Shown piece after piece: positions 43,929-52,749 of a stretch of 64,000 bases of DNA; the first letter of the stretch is position 1; each line of letters begins with the position of its first letter. The DNA comes from an uncultured Bacteroidaceae bacterium (lineage in GTDB: Bacteria > Bacteroidota > Bacteroidia > Bacteroidales > Bacteroidaceae): positions 32,243-96,242 of the forward strand of contig CAKQYA010000007.1 of assembly GCA_934293005.1 (NCBI GenBank), read 5' to 3'. The notes beneath the pieces are model-generated. The model was not told the DNA's origin. It saw only the letters and a program-made list of their open reading frames with translations, and ran no database searches. The position numbers and the translations under genes were made by a program.

Positions 43929-44870
43929 TTATTTGCTTATTTGCCTGTGCTGTCGGCGCGCCCATTCTTTAGCGGCCTTAGCCACGGCATCTTTTGTCTT
44001 GTTGTCAAAGTATGTGTCTTGAAACCTTTGCCATATGTATTCCACAGCCTTCTCTGAAGGGTGGATCATGTCGTCGGCATAGAAACGGTAGTCACGCAGT
44101 TCGTCCATCATTATTTCGTATGAAGGGAAATAGCTGCACATCATCTGGTCTGACACCTTGCCGCATCCTTCGTCAATGGCGCCATTTTTTTTCCCTGTGA
44201 GGCTCATCGTAGGAGCAATAGCCTCTACAGCGCTGAGCAGCACGCCTTTTGATATTTGGTTGGCATGATATCCATCCCTTTTGTGCCTTATGGGACTTAT
44301 GGTGAAGATCACTTTCAACTTTGGATTGATGGTGCTGAGAAGCTGCAGTAGCATCTGCCATTGGTCGGCAATGTCGTATGCGCTCATGCACTCCCTCACA
44401 AATAGGGTGTCGGGCATTTTATGGCAGTTGGCCACGAGCCTTCCTGAGTCTTTAAGGCGGTAGATGATGGCTGTGCCAAGCGTGATGATGAGCGCGTCGG
44501 CCTCTCGCAGCCAATCGGCCACACGGTGCATGGTGATGTTCATCCTGCTTATCAGCTCATCCTTGTCGGATGAAGAGAATGTGCTGTGATGCATCCATGA
44601 ATGCCACAGTCCATCTTGCTCATTGCGCAGCAGTTCGGCAGAACTTCTGTCGTAGTCGCTCTCGCTGATGGAACGCAGCAGGCTGGCCGCTATGCTTGCA
44701 GGGTTGTAGAGTGTGCCAAACGGGTTGACCATCACGTTCATGCCTCCTCTCTCCATCTTCATTCCCACTTCATCGGCAAAGCAAGAACCGAGCAGCAGCA
44801 TCTTGGCGTCGCTTCGGATTTTCCAACTTGATTGCGGGATGTCTATGTGTGTCATCAGTTCCATGCGCAT
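43929..44870 (-). CDS. GSCFA domain protein
   Basis: A 313-aa protein of the GSCFA family, related to SGNH/GDSL hydrolases, often found next to the MurF-Alr gene in Bacteroidetes. The naming motif is present as 'LLLGSCFADEVG' (about residues 26-37); 'NPFGTLYNPASIA' and 'FTISPIRHKRDG' are conserved, and 'DDMIHPSEKAVEYIW' near the end supplies the Asp-x-x-His pair expected of an SGNH catalytic triad. Substrate unknown; an acyl-ester on peptidoglycan or a glycan is a guess. Start may be at 44870 or two codons later. Confidence 0.88.
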   Translation of the reverse strand: MRMELMTHIDIPQSSWKIRSDAKMLLLGSCFADEVGMKMERGGMNVMVNPFGTLYNPASIAASLLRSISESDYDRSSAELLRNEQDGLWHSWMHHSTFSSSDKDELISRMNITMHRVADWLREADALIITLGTAIIYRLKDSGRLVANCHKMPDTLFVRECMSAYDIADQWQMLLQLLSTINPKLKVIFTISPIRHKRDGYHANQISKGVLLSAVEAIAPTMSLTGKKNGAIDEGCGKVSDQMMCSYFPSYEIMMDELRDYRFYADDMIHPSEKAVEYIWQRFQDTYFDNKTKDAVAKAAKEWARRQHRQISK

Positions 44871-44897
44871 GTGTCATTTTGTTTCATATACAGAGGA

Positions 44898-44905
44898 CAA
44901 AGTTA
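44898..44905 (-). promoter_or_regulatory. -7 promoter element of the GSCFA-murF-alr operon
   Basis: TAACTTTG on the minus strand about 28 bases upstream of the ATG. No -33 match seen. Confidence 0.4.
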
Positions 44906-44980
44906 CGTCAAAAAAACGAGTTGGTGAACTGATTTAATAGATAATTAGTGATAGGCACAATAAAATTAAATATCTTTTCT

Positions 44981-44988
44981 TAACTTTG
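44981..44988 (+). promoter_or_regulatory. -7 promoter element of gpmI
   Basis: TAACTTTG lies 71 bases before the ATG at 45059 and overlaps the earlier in-frame ATG at 44990, ruling that start out. Confidence 0.5.
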
Positions 44989-45058
44989 CATGTTGAAATG
45001 TGTGCGTGGATGCACTCAAGACAGATATTTAGAAACATTTAAACATATAAATCTCATT

Positions 45059-46594
45059 ATGGCAAAAAAAGCTCTTTTGATGATTCTCGATGGATGGGGA
45101 ATCGGTAACAAGGGTAAGGGTGATGTCATTTTTCAGACTCCAACCCCTTACATGGACTATCTCGACGCAAACTACCCACATTCAGAACTTCAGGCTTCTG
45201 GAGAAAATGTAGGTCTGCCTGACGGACAGATGGGCAACTCTGAGGTGGGACATCTCAATATCGGTGCAGGACGCATTGTATATCAGGATCTCGTAAAGAT
45301 AAACCGCGCATGCGCTGACAACTCGATTCTTGAAAATCCTGAGATAAAGGCAGCCTACAGCTATGCAAAGCAAACTGGCAAGAACGTGCATCTCATGGGC
45401 CTCACATCTACAGGCGGCGTGCACTCATCTTTCAACCATATCCTCAAACTCATCGACATCGCTAAGGTTTATGGCATCAGCAACTGCTATGTGCATTGCT
45501 TTATGGACGGACGCGACACCGACCCAAAGTCGGGCAAGGGTTTCATTGCAGACCTTCAGAAACACATCGATGAGGTGGGAGTGGGCGCAATCGCTTCTAT
45601 CATAGGACGTTTCTATGCTATGGACCGTGACAAGCGTTGGGACCGCATCAAGGTTGCTTATGACCAGCTCGTGGGAGGCAAGGGACGTGAAGTTGCCGAC
45701 ATGGTTGAGGGTGTGCAGTCGTGCTATGACAGCCATACTGAGGAACATAAGAACACAGACGAGTTTATGGAGCCACTTGTCAACTGCAATGTGGACGGAC
45801 GCATCAAAGAAGGCGATGTGGTGATATTCTTCAACTATCGTCCAGACCGCGCAAAGGAGATGACCATTGTGCTCACACAGAAGGATATGGAAGAGCAGGG
45901 CATGAAGACCATTCCTAATCTTCAGTACTACTGCATGACTCCATACGACGCTTCATTCACAGGTGTGCACATCATATTCCCTAAGGAGAATGTGCCCAAC
46001 ACACTTGGCGAGTATATCTCAAGCAAGGGACTCAAGCAGCTTCACACAGCTGAGACAGAGAAGTACGCTCATGTCACATTCTTCTTCAATGGAGGCCGCG
46101 AGGCACCATTCAAAGGTGAAGACCGTGTGCTTGTAGCCAGTCCGAAGGTTGCCACTTATGACCTCCAGCCAGAGATGTCTGCTCCTGAGGTCAAGGATAA
46201 GCTTGTTGCCAATATTCAGAAGAATGAGTACGACTTCATTGTGGTCAACTTCGCTAACCCTGACATGGTGGGCCACACAGGTGTGTATTCTGCCATAGAG
46301 AAAGCTGTGAAGACTATCGACCAGTGTGTCAATGAGGTTGTTGAGGCTGCCAAGGCTGCTGATTATGAGGTTATCATCATCGCTGACCATGGCAATGCTG
46401 ACAATGCTATCAACACAGACGGTTCTGTAAACACAGCTCACTCGCTCAATCCAGTGCCATTCATCTATGTGACAGCTAACAAGAACGCAAAGGTTAAGGA
46501 TGGCGTCCTTGCTGATGTGGCACCATCTATCCTTCATATCATGGGCCTTGAACAACCAAAGGAGATGACAGGACACAACCTCATCGAAGACTAA
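45059..46594 (+). CDS. gpmI: 2,3-bisphosphoglycerate-independent phosphoglycerate mutase
   Basis: Glycolytic enzyme interconverting 3- and 2-phosphoglycerate with two manganese ions. From the ATG at 45059 the protein is 511 aa, the normal length. It has 'LLMILDGWGIG' with metal-binding Asp11, the phospho-serine Ser61 in 'QMGNSEVGHLNIGAGR', 'HCFMDGRDTDPKSGKGF' and 'EVIIIADHGNADNA'. The neat codon choice suggests high expression. A terminator follows, then the DUF5020-like gene. Confidence 0.96.
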   Translation: MAKKALLMILDGWGIGNKGKGDVIFQTPTPYMDYLDANYPHSELQASGENVGLPDGQMGNSEVGHLNIGAGRIVYQDLVKINRACADNSILENPEIKAAYSYAKQTGKNVHLMGLTSTGGVHSSFNHILKLIDIAKVYGISNCYVHCFMDGRDTDPKSGKGFIADLQKHIDEVGVGAIASIIGRFYAMDRDKRWDRIKVAYDQLVGGKGREVADMVEGVQSCYDSHTEEHKNTDEFMEPLVNCNVDGRIKEGDVVIFFNYRPDRAKEMTIVLTQKDMEEQGMKTIPNLQYYCMTPYDASFTGVHIIFPKENVPNTLGEYISSKGLKQLHTAETEKYAHVTFFFNGGREAPFKGEDRVLVASPKVATYDLQPEMSAPEVKDKLVANIQKNEYDFIVVNFANPDMVGHTGVYSAIEKAVKTIDQCVNEVVEAAKAADYEVIIIADHGNADNAINTDGSVNTAHSLNPVPFIYVTANKNAKVKDGVLADVAPSILHIMGLEQPKEMTGHNLIED

Positions 46595-46607
46595 ATATTA
46601 ACAATAG

Positions 46608-46655
46608 GGTCACTACCTGCTCTTTGCAAAATAAACGGCAGGGGTGACCTTGTTT
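46608..46655 (+). terminator. Terminator of gpmI
   Basis: A 12- to 13-bp stem with a one-base bulge (46608-46620 with 46638-46649) is followed by TTGTTTTT, 14 bases after the stop codon. Confidence 0.75.
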
Positions 46656-46672
46656 TTATATAAATCATAATC

Positions 46673-47437
46673 ATGAAGAAAATTCTCACAGCAGCCATGC
46701 TGCTCATCAGCACTCTTGCGAGTGCTCAGGTCAATGTGCAGTTGCACTATGACCTTGGCCGCTCCCTCAATCCTGATGGCGAGCCAAACCGTCCGAACGT
46801 GACAACCACAGTGGAGATGTTCCGTGCAGACAAACTCGGTTCCACTTACTTCTTTACCGACCTTGACTATTTTTCAGATGGCGTAGGTGGAGCATATTGG
46901 GAGGTGAGCCGTGAGTTCACGTTTGCTAAGGCGAAAGGCAACAGTTCCTTTGCTGCGCACGCGGAGTATAATGGCGGACTCAGTGTCAACAAGTATCAGA
47001 ATGAGTTTGGCACACGTTTCCAGCAGGCTGCGCTTGTAGGTCCAGCATGGAACTGGCACAGCAATGACTTCAGCAAGACATTCTCTCTCCAGGCCATGTA
47101 CAAGCAATATTTCAAGAAAGACAACCTCGATGCTCATGCCAGCTTCCAGCTCACCACAGTGTGGGGCGTCACTTTTGCTGATGGCTTGTGCACATGCTCT
47201 GGCTTTGCAGACCTGTGGTATGGCTACACTCCAAGATTCAATGCTGCTGGCGTGCAGAAAAAGGGAATGGTGTTCATCTCTGAACCACAGTTCTGGTTCA
47301 ATGTGTGGGGCAAAAACCGACAGAGCGACAAACTCTCTATAGGCACAGAGGTTGAGCTCTCAGACAACTTCATCTGGGCAAGCAACAACAGAACGTTCTT
47401 TGTAAACCCTACTGTAGCAGTGAAGTATACATTCTAA
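46673..47437 (+). CDS. DUF5020-like outer-membrane protein
   Basis: A 254-aa exported protein: signal peptide (cut before Gln), then alternating strands rich in aromatic residues ('SFAAHAEYNGGLSVNKYQNE', 'DNFIWASNNRTFFVNPTVAV') ending in Phe ('KYTF'), a typical beta-barrel terminus. The pattern resembles DUF5020, which belongs with nucleoside-channel (Tsx-like) proteins. Substrate and true family are uncertain. It has terminators on both sides. Confidence 0.6.
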   Translation: MKKILTAAMLLISTLASAQVNVQLHYDLGRSLNPDGEPNRPNVTTTVEMFRADKLGSTYFFTDLDYFSDGVGGAYWEVSREFTFAKAKGNSSFAAHAEYNGGLSVNKYQNEFGTRFQQAALVGPAWNWHSNDFSKTFSLQAMYKQYFKKDNLDAHASFQLTTVWGVTFADGLCTCSGFADLWYGYTPRFNAAGVQKKGMVFISEPQFWFNVWGKNRQSDKLSIGTEVELSDNFIWASNNRTFFVNPTVAVKYTF

Positions 47438-47478
47438 GCAACACATCCCTTGCATATTATCAAGGAGACACATACTTT

Positions 47479-47519
47479 TGCTGTCCGCTGCAGTCGCATC
47501 CAGCGGACAGCATTTTTTT
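47479..47519 (+). terminator. Terminator of the DUF5020-like gene
   Basis: A 12-bp perfect stem (47479-47490 with 47501-47512), 10-nt loop and seven T residues. Confidence 0.9.
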
Positions 47520-47678
47520 ATTTTGAATGAAGCATGCTGAGATAACTCATCCTGTCTCTGAATAAATGGAAAGGGCGTCTGCACAGAAGAAATAGCAGCA
47601 ATGCGAATGATTTCGGATATCTGCTTGCCTGCTTGAAATTAACGTGAATACGTTTGAGAACAAAAAGAAGAAGAGAAA

Positions 47679-49604
47679 ATGAAAAAGACAATACCTGTGA
47701 TTGGCATGGCGTGCTCTGCATGCTCTGCCAATGTGGAGCGCAAGTTGAAGGCGCTTGATGGCGTGAGTGACGCATCTGTGTCGCTGGCAGGACGAATGGC
47801 CACTGTGGAATATGATCCAGACGTCGTATCGCTTATGGACATGAAGAAGGAGGTAAACAATGCAGGCTTTGATCTTGTGATAGAAGATGGAAGAAGCGCT
47901 GATGAGATAAACCGCAGGGAGTATGTGCTGCTTGCACGCAAGACCGTAGCTTCATGGATTTTGTCGCTGCTTCTCATGTCTGTGAGCATGGGGTGGGTTG
48001 GTTTGGATGCAGGTGTGGCTGACACTGGGTTCAATAATCAGATTTGCTTGATGCTGGCTTTGATGAATATGGTATGTTGCGGCCGTCAGTTTTATGTGTC
48101 TGCATGGAGGCAGATGCGGCATTGCACAGCTAATATGGACACGCTGGTTGCTCTCAGCACGCTGGTGACCTTCCTTTTCAGCGCATTCAACACTTTTGCG
48201 GGAGAAACCATATGGGGAGAGAGAGGCATAGAATGGCACACTTATTTTGATGCGTCGGCCATGATAATCACTTTTGTGCTTACAGGCCGCATGCTTGAAG
48301 AGAAGGCCAAAGACGGCACGGCGAGCAGCATACGCCAGTTGATGGGATTGCAGCCAAAGACTGCAAGAGTGGTTGTTGACTCAAAATTGGAGGATGTGCC
48401 TGTGGCCACTATCGATAGAGGCGACATAGTGGAGGTGAGAGCTGGAGAGAAGATTCCTGTGGATGGCGTGGTCACGATGGCCGAGAGTTTCATGACGCCA
48501 GATGCCGCATATGTTGATGAGTCGATGATTACGGGTGAACCTACACCTGCAGAGAAGACTGCTGGCAGCGAGGTGCTGGCAGGCACCATTCCGAGTCAGG
48601 GCAAACTCAGAATGAGGGCATGCCACACAGGGGAGGACACAGCACTGTCGCAAATCATCCGCATGGTGCAGGAGGCGCAAGGGAGCAAGGCACCGGTGCA
48701 GGGTGTGGTTGACAAGGCTGCTTTGGTGTTTGTGCCAGTGATAGCATGTTTGGCGGCCTTGACCTTTGTGGCATGGTGGGTGGCAGGAGGCAATGCAGCT
48801 CTGCCGCAGGCCATCATCTCTGCAGTGTCAGTATTGATTGTGGCATGTCCGTGCGCCATGGGCCTTGCCACTCCTACAGCGCTTATGGTGGGCATGGGCA
48901 AGGCGGCACAGAAGCATGTGCTTATAAAGGACGCTTCAGCATTGGAAAACCTGCGCAAGGTAGATGCCATTGTCATAGACAAGACAGGAACGTTGACCAT
49001 ACCCAACAGAAGCATCGACTTCACCAAGGCCGATGCTCTTCCGCCAGAAGAGCGAGAGACGCTGAAGCCTCATGCTGCTGAGGCTATAGCTGAGTTGAGG
49101 AGGTACGGCATTGACGTTCACATGATGAGCGGTGACAAAGAAGAGGCTGTGGGCTATTGGGCCAAGAAGTCGGGCATAGATCACTATCAGAGTGGCGTGC
49201 GCCCTGACGACAAGCAGGCTCTTGTGAAGCGTCTGCAAGGCGAGGGCAAGCATGTGGCCATGGTGGGGGACGGCATCAACGACACTCAGGCATTGGCCAT
49301 GGCCGATGTGAGCATTGCCATTGGTTCTGGCACAGATGTGGCGATGGACGTGGCACAAGTCACGCTCATGGGAGAGGACCTCAGAGCCTTGCCAGAAGCT
49401 GTCAAAGTGAGCCGCGCCACTGTGGGCATGATATGGCAGAATCTGTTCTGGGCCTTTATATATAATATTGTGTGCATCCCTTTGGCGGCTGGTGTGCTCC
49501 ATCTTTGGGACATCGACTTCCAAATCACCCCCATGTGGGCAAGTGCGCTTATGGCTTGCTCAAGTGTGAGCGTGGTGCTCAATTCATTGAGGATGCGACT
49601 TTGA
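47679..49604 (+). CDS. P1B-type heavy-metal (copper) ATPase lacking most of the nucleotide-binding domain
   Basis: CopA-like pump, 641 aa. In order: a heavy-metal-associated domain with CxxC at Cys12/Cys15 (GMACSAC), membrane helices, an actuator domain with 'SMITGEPTPAEK', the metal-binding CPC in helix 6 (about 390-392, 'ACPCAMGLATPTA'), the phosphorylated Asp434 in DKTGT, 'MMSGDKEEA' (Asp486) and 'MVGDGIND' (Asp531). The stretch between DKTGT and SGD is only about 50 residues, where CopA enzymes normally carry an ATP-binding domain of well over 100 residues with a His-Pro pair (SEHP-like). Here the His-Pro motif is absent. The frame is continuous. Copper is likely from CPC, but ATP binding is unexplained. 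Confidence 0.85.
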   Translation: MKKTIPVIGMACSACSANVERKLKALDGVSDASVSLAGRMATVEYDPDVVSLMDMKKEVNNAGFDLVIEDGRSADEINRREYVLLARKTVASWILSLLLMSVSMGWVGLDAGVADTGFNNQICLMLALMNMVCCGRQFYVSAWRQMRHCTANMDTLVALSTLVTFLFSAFNTFAGETIWGERGIEWHTYFDASAMIITFVLTGRMLEEKAKDGTASSIRQLMGLQPKTARVVVDSKLEDVPVATIDRGDIVEVRAGEKIPVDGVVTMAESFMTPDAAYVDESMITGEPTPAEKTAGSEVLAGTIPSQGKLRMRACHTGEDTALSQIIRMVQEAQGSKAPVQGVVDKAALVFVPVIACLAALTFVAWWVAGGNAALPQAIISAVSVLIVACPCAMGLATPTALMVGMGKAAQKHVLIKDASALENLRKVDAIVIDKTGTLTIPNRSIDFTKADALPPEERETLKPHAAEAIAELRRYGIDVHMMSGDKEEAVGYWAKKSGIDHYQSGVRPDDKQALVKRLQGEGKHVAMVGDGINDTQALAMADVSIAIGSGTDVAMDVAQVTLMGEDLRALPEAVKVSRATVGMIWQNLFWAFIYNIVCIPLAAGVLHLWDIDFQITPMWASALMACSSVSVVLNSLRMRL

Positions 49605-49661
49605 ATGGGTCTTCATATGAGAGAAAGGCATCTGCGCTGCAAAGCGGAGGATGAATAAACG

Positions 49662-49708
49662 CAGACGCCGTACATGATGTTGATACATCCATGTACGGCG
49701 TCTGTTTT
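49662..49708. terminator. Terminator between the ATPase and membrane-protein genes
   Basis: A perfect 15-bp stem (49662-49676 with 49690-49704) with a 13-nt loop, followed by TTTT. It can serve both convergent genes. Confidence 0.85.
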
Positions 49709-49712
49709 GTCC

Positions 49713-49736
49713 TAAATCTAATGACCTGTTGTGGAT
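49713..49736 (+). repeat. Dispersed CTAATGACC motif, copy 5 (divergent)
   Basis: AAATCTAATGACC matches the consensus exactly, but the right half is altered (TGTTGTGGATTA). It runs to the stop codon of the convergent membrane-protein gene. Confidence 0.45.
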
Positions 49737-50608
49737 TAGGCAGCAGAAGTTTCTCCTTTCTTTTTTCTTGCTGCAATCATTATATAGCATAACAAGGCCA
49801 GGAAAGATGCGAGGATGATGACCATCTGCATGGTGTATTTCTCAGGCTCAATCCAAAACTCATGGAAGAAGTCGAGGCGTCCCAGCACTTCTACAGGAAC
49901 CCAAAAGACTATCACAGTGGCGATGGACATGCGTATGTTTGTTCCCCACGAAGGCAGACGCAGCTGCTTGCGGAACATGAACAAACTGCCGATGAAGCAT
50001 CCTGCAGCAATGATTGATGTGACAGGGTGATGGTCGCCAAGGAAGTTCTTGTCGTAGCAGAACATGAGAAGCAGGTAGCTTGTCCAAAGAATCATGATGA
50101 GTTCCATGAAGGTGACGATGGAGGTGTGGCGTGTCATGGGGCGCATCACTATCTCATCTCGCTTGCTGCGGAAGCACATGCGCTGAATCCAACTGATGAA
50201 GTTGCAGCCGTTCTTTGTGGAGAAGATATAGAGTGTCATCACCATGGCCCATAGACCGAAAGTGGCAGGGAGAATGAGGTATTCAGGTCGTGTGACCACC
50301 TCACCGTTTTCTATCTCAGGCTGAGTGCCGTAGCGTGTGGCATAATACTGGAAGAGAAATTCAATCCATCCAGTCCAGAAAAATAGTCCTCCGAAAAGAC
50401 CCCATAAGGTCTGCTTCGTGTCACCTTTCACAAACACTCCTATTATCACCATTATAAGGCCAGCCAGTCCCATGTAGAAGCCTGCCTGATGGACAGCCGT
50501 TTCGTCCATGGTCTTTTCCATAATCATCATCAGCGCATGTCCGAGTGGCATAGTGAACAATACCACAAGGAAGGATGCGATAGTTTTCCACCAATAGTTT
50601 TTCTTCAT
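49736..50608 (-). CDS. Integral membrane protein of unknown function
   Basis: Unrecognised. The 290-aa protein has about seven helices (around 10-30, 42-60, 68-90, 112-132, 165-185, 198-215, 230-285 as two) with long polar loops, a conserved-looking 'RMCFRSKRDEIVMRPMTRHT' cytosolic stretch and a basic C-terminus. Its promoter and upstream 17 bases match those of the adjacent PepSY gene, and it is convergent with the copper-type ATPase gene, so a role connected with metal or redox handling is possible but unproven. Confidence 0.6.
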   Translation of the reverse strand: MKKNYWWKTIASFLVVLFTMPLGHALMMIMEKTMDETAVHQAGFYMGLAGLIMVIIGVFVKGDTKQTLWGLFGGLFFWTGWIEFLFQYYATRYGTQPEIENGEVVTRPEYLILPATFGLWAMVMTLYIFSTKNGCNFISWIQRMCFRSKRDEIVMRPMTRHTSIVTFMELIMILWTSYLLLMFCYDKNFLGDHHPVTSIIAAGCFIGSLFMFRKQLRLPSWGTNIRMSIATVIVFWVPVEVLGRLDFFHEFWIEPEKYTMQMVIILASFLALLCYIMIAARKKKGETSAA

Positions 50609-50658
50609 TCTTGCTTTTTTGTTGTTTGTATCTTTGTTACTAATGTTTTTATTGTGTG

Positions 50659-50689
50659 CAAAGGTACGTAGTTTCGTTCATGCAGGCAA
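50659..50689 (-). promoter_or_regulatory. Promoter of the unknown membrane-protein gene
   Basis: On the minus strand TTG (50689-50687), 20 bases, TACCTTTG (50666-50659). The -33 box lies in the shared element GCAATACTCAAAAATGA (50686-50702 on the + strand). Confidence 0.65.
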
Positions 50690-50729
50690 TACTCAAAAAT
50701 GATGAAAGTGGATGATGCATTATGAGGGA

Positions 50730-50789
50730 AAATAATCATTTGTAGGCATTGGCAGCAAGCATGCGGCAATGCGAGGCAAATGATTATTT
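50730..50789 (-). terminator. Long hairpin after the PepSY gene
   Basis: A 13-bp outer stem (50730-50742 with 50777-50789) encloses a second, 6-bp stem. On the minus strand TTATTTT lies at its end, 26 bases past the PepSY stop. Confidence 0.65.
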
Positions 50790-50815
50790 CAAATGATGTG
50801 ACAGGCTTCACTCGC

Positions 50816-52342
50816 TCAAATCTTCTTTCTTCTGCGTATGGCATATCCTGTCCATAGGCACCATATGGCTGCAAGGCCCGTGATGAAGATGAATATATAT
50901 GTGGCGATGTTGCCGATGAAGAATCTTCCAGTGTGTATCTCGAGTGCTACGTTCCATAGCGACATGGGGAGAGTTTTCATCCATTCGGGCTGCGGCACGA
51001 GTCTGTTGGCTCCATCATGATATTCTGCCACAAGGGTGATGTCCTTTCCCCTGTCGGAGATGAAATGCTGGCTGATGCCTGAGATGGCCTTCTTCCCGAA
51101 TGGCGCGCCTGCTTTCTTGGGAGCGACTTTGCCTGTGAAATAGTCGGTGGCAGTGTTGTCTTTGCGGTTCCATCGGAAGAGTCCGCTGAATGAGCCGCAG
51201 AGCCAATGTCCGTCAGAGTCTTTCTCCATCACGTTAAGGCCCATCACGCTTACTGGGAATGGCGCTTTCACCTTTTTGATACATATCTTGGATGCATCGA
51301 CTTGGCCGTCTGCATTAAGGCAAAGGCCATGCATGGAATAAAAGCCTGCTGAGGTTGAAAGCAGCCAATCGCAGGCTGCATTATCATAGCGCATGACACG
51401 TAATTTGTCGTGCCATGGGTTGTCGCTGTCGAGTGCAGTGCCAGGCAGGATAGGCATCTTTGTCGTTGCTAAAGCTATCATTACTGGCGGACGCAGACAC
51501 CAGCCCGTTATGGCCACAAACAAAGTAAGAATGATGGTGTATTTGCCCACATTGTCATGCAGGGAGAATGAAGAACGAAAAAACTTCATGCCTCTATGTC
51601 TCCTTCTTATGTATTTGGGTAAGAGCCAGCAGAGCAGGCCTGTGGCACACAGCAGGATGAGCAGCAACGCGATGGCGTCAACAGCCAGTTGGCCGGCCAT
51701 GCCGAATAGTTCGCCGCTATGCAGCAACCACATGGTGCGAAAGGCGGTGGTTTGCTTCTTGTAGCCGGCTGGAGCTGGCAGCTGCACACGCTCGAATGTG
51801 TGGTATGGAGGCAGAGACATATATATGAACGAGCGGCTCAGAGCAATGAGCGTGTCGCCCTGCAGGGCAATGTCCGACAACTTGTCTCCAGGCTCTATGC
51901 TTATAGGCAGGCTGTGCCACTTGCCATGAGCGCCGAACCGATACAGGCCTACGGTGGATGCGGCAAAGAGAGGTATGTCGCAATGCGATGTTATGGTGTC
52001 TGCGTCTGCTTCGGCCACCACATTCCTTATTTGTCGCCAGTCGGCTCCCTCTGGCAGTCCTTCGTTGAAATCATCGAAGATAGAGCCTGTTGAATCTGTT
52101 ATCCAAATACCGTTGTTGCCGTACAGCAATACGTGGTCTCTCACTTTGGTAGTGCCGCGTAGCAGTCCTCCATTCCAGTCCTTATACTCATAGCGTGAAG
52201 GCAAGCAAGCTCTGCTTATGTCAATGTCTCTTATGAGCGAGCGGTGGTTGAGCAGAATGCCTGACACGCAAAACATGAGCATGAAAAAGCATACAGCCAG
52301 TCCGAACCACTTATGATGTTTTCTCCAATTTTTTTTCTTCAT
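50816..52342 (-). CDS. PepSY-associated membrane protein
   Basis: A 508-aa protein of the PepSY_TM family, linked in Bacteroidetes to iron or siderophore reduction and uptake. The N-terminal 'RKHHKWFGLAVCFFMLMFC' carries the typical His-rich start of helix 1; later helices include 'HSGELFGMAGQLAVDAIALL', 'LHDNVGKYTIILTLFVAIT' and the C-terminal 'IATYIFIFITGLAAIWCLWT'. Large periplasmic regions lie between. I chose the ATG at 52342: the upstream ATG at 52381 overlaps the -7 box, so it would not be in the transcript. The substrate is not evident. Confidence 0.8.
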   Translation of the reverse strand: MKKKNWRKHHKWFGLAVCFFMLMFCVSGILLNHRSLIRDIDISRACLPSRYEYKDWNGGLLRGTTKVRDHVLLYGNNGIWITDSTGSIFDDFNEGLPEGADWRQIRNVVAEADADTITSHCDIPLFAASTVGLYRFGAHGKWHSLPISIEPGDKLSDIALQGDTLIALSRSFIYMSLPPYHTFERVQLPAPAGYKKQTTAFRTMWLLHSGELFGMAGQLAVDAIALLLILLCATGLLCWLLPKYIRRRHRGMKFFRSSFSLHDNVGKYTIILTLFVAITGWCLRPPVMIALATTKMPILPGTALDSDNPWHDKLRVMRYDNAACDWLLSTSAGFYSMHGLCLNADGQVDASKICIKKVKAPFPVSVMGLNVMEKDSDGHWLCGSFSGLFRWNRKDNTATDYFTGKVAPKKAGAPFGKKAISGISQHFISDRGKDITLVAEYHDGANRLVPQPEWMKTLPMSLWNVALEIHTGRFFIGNIATYIFIFITGLAAIWCLWTGYAIRRRKKI

Positions 52343-52378
52343 ATAATGAATGTCTTTATGATGATATTTTTGCAGGTG

Positions 52379-52409
52379 CAAAGGTACAGCATTTATTCAT
52401 AAACTGCAA
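52379..52409 (-). promoter_or_regulatory. Promoter of the PepSY gene
   Basis: On the minus strand TTG (52409-52407), 20 bases, TACCTTTG (52386-52379). The same 17-base GCAATACTCAAAAATGA covers the -33 region (52406-52422) as in the neighbouring membrane-protein promoter. Confidence 0.65.
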
Positions 52410-52448
52410 TACTCAAAAATGAGGATTGGCATATATATAAGCTTTTAT

Positions 52449-52478
52449 ATAAATAGGTGTTCAAAATTATTTTATTAT
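52449..52478 (-). repeat. AT-rich dispersed motif, reversed copy
   Basis: Reverse complement reads ATAAAATAATTTTGAACACC, matching 55585-55626. Confidence 0.55.
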
Positions 52479-52649
52479 ATCAAAGTAAGCCGCTCTCATA
52501 TTTGTCGCACTCTCTCTTGGCCATCTTTTCCTTCTGTATATTAGTCACTATGCCCATTTAGTTCATTCAAAAAGAAGAAATGGATGGCTCAAGATATAGA
52601 GCGTCGAATAGATGAGTATCCATGAATGCATGCTTAGAAGTGTGGCCAA

Positions 52650-52692
52650 TTATGAGCACCATCTTATAAAATAATCATGAATACCTGCTTAA
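52650..52692 (+). repeat. AT-rich dispersed motif, double copy and left arm of a 24-bp inverted repeat
   Basis: The segment 52669-52692 is the exact reverse complement of 54042-54065. Preceding bases repeat the ATGARCACC...CTTATAAAATAAT pattern. Confidence 0.75.
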
Positions 52693-52708
52693 TCACAATT
52701 ATATTGAC

Positions 52709-52716
52709 TATCTTTG
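52709..52716 (+). promoter_or_regulatory. -7 promoter element of the M18 aminopeptidase gene
   Basis: TATCTTTG lies 34 bases before the ATG at 52750. The -33 region falls inside the 24-bp inverted repeat and has no good TTTG. Confidence 0.4.
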
Positions 52717-52749
52717 CATTAACTTTATACTAATTGACAACATATTAAC

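Larger units (their letters stand above)
52343..52749. other. Divergent intergenic region before the PepSY and M18 genes
   Basis: About 407 AT-rich bases with the PepSY promoter, one reversed copy of the CTTATAAAATAATTTTGAA motif (52449-52478), a double copy (52650-52692) and the -7 box of the M18 gene (52709-52716). No ORF is supported. Confidence 0.6.

Noticed and set aside
44990..45058. Upstream ATG for gpmI
   Set aside because: It overlaps the tail of the predicted -7 box, so it would not be within the transcript; the enzyme family starts at the later ATG.
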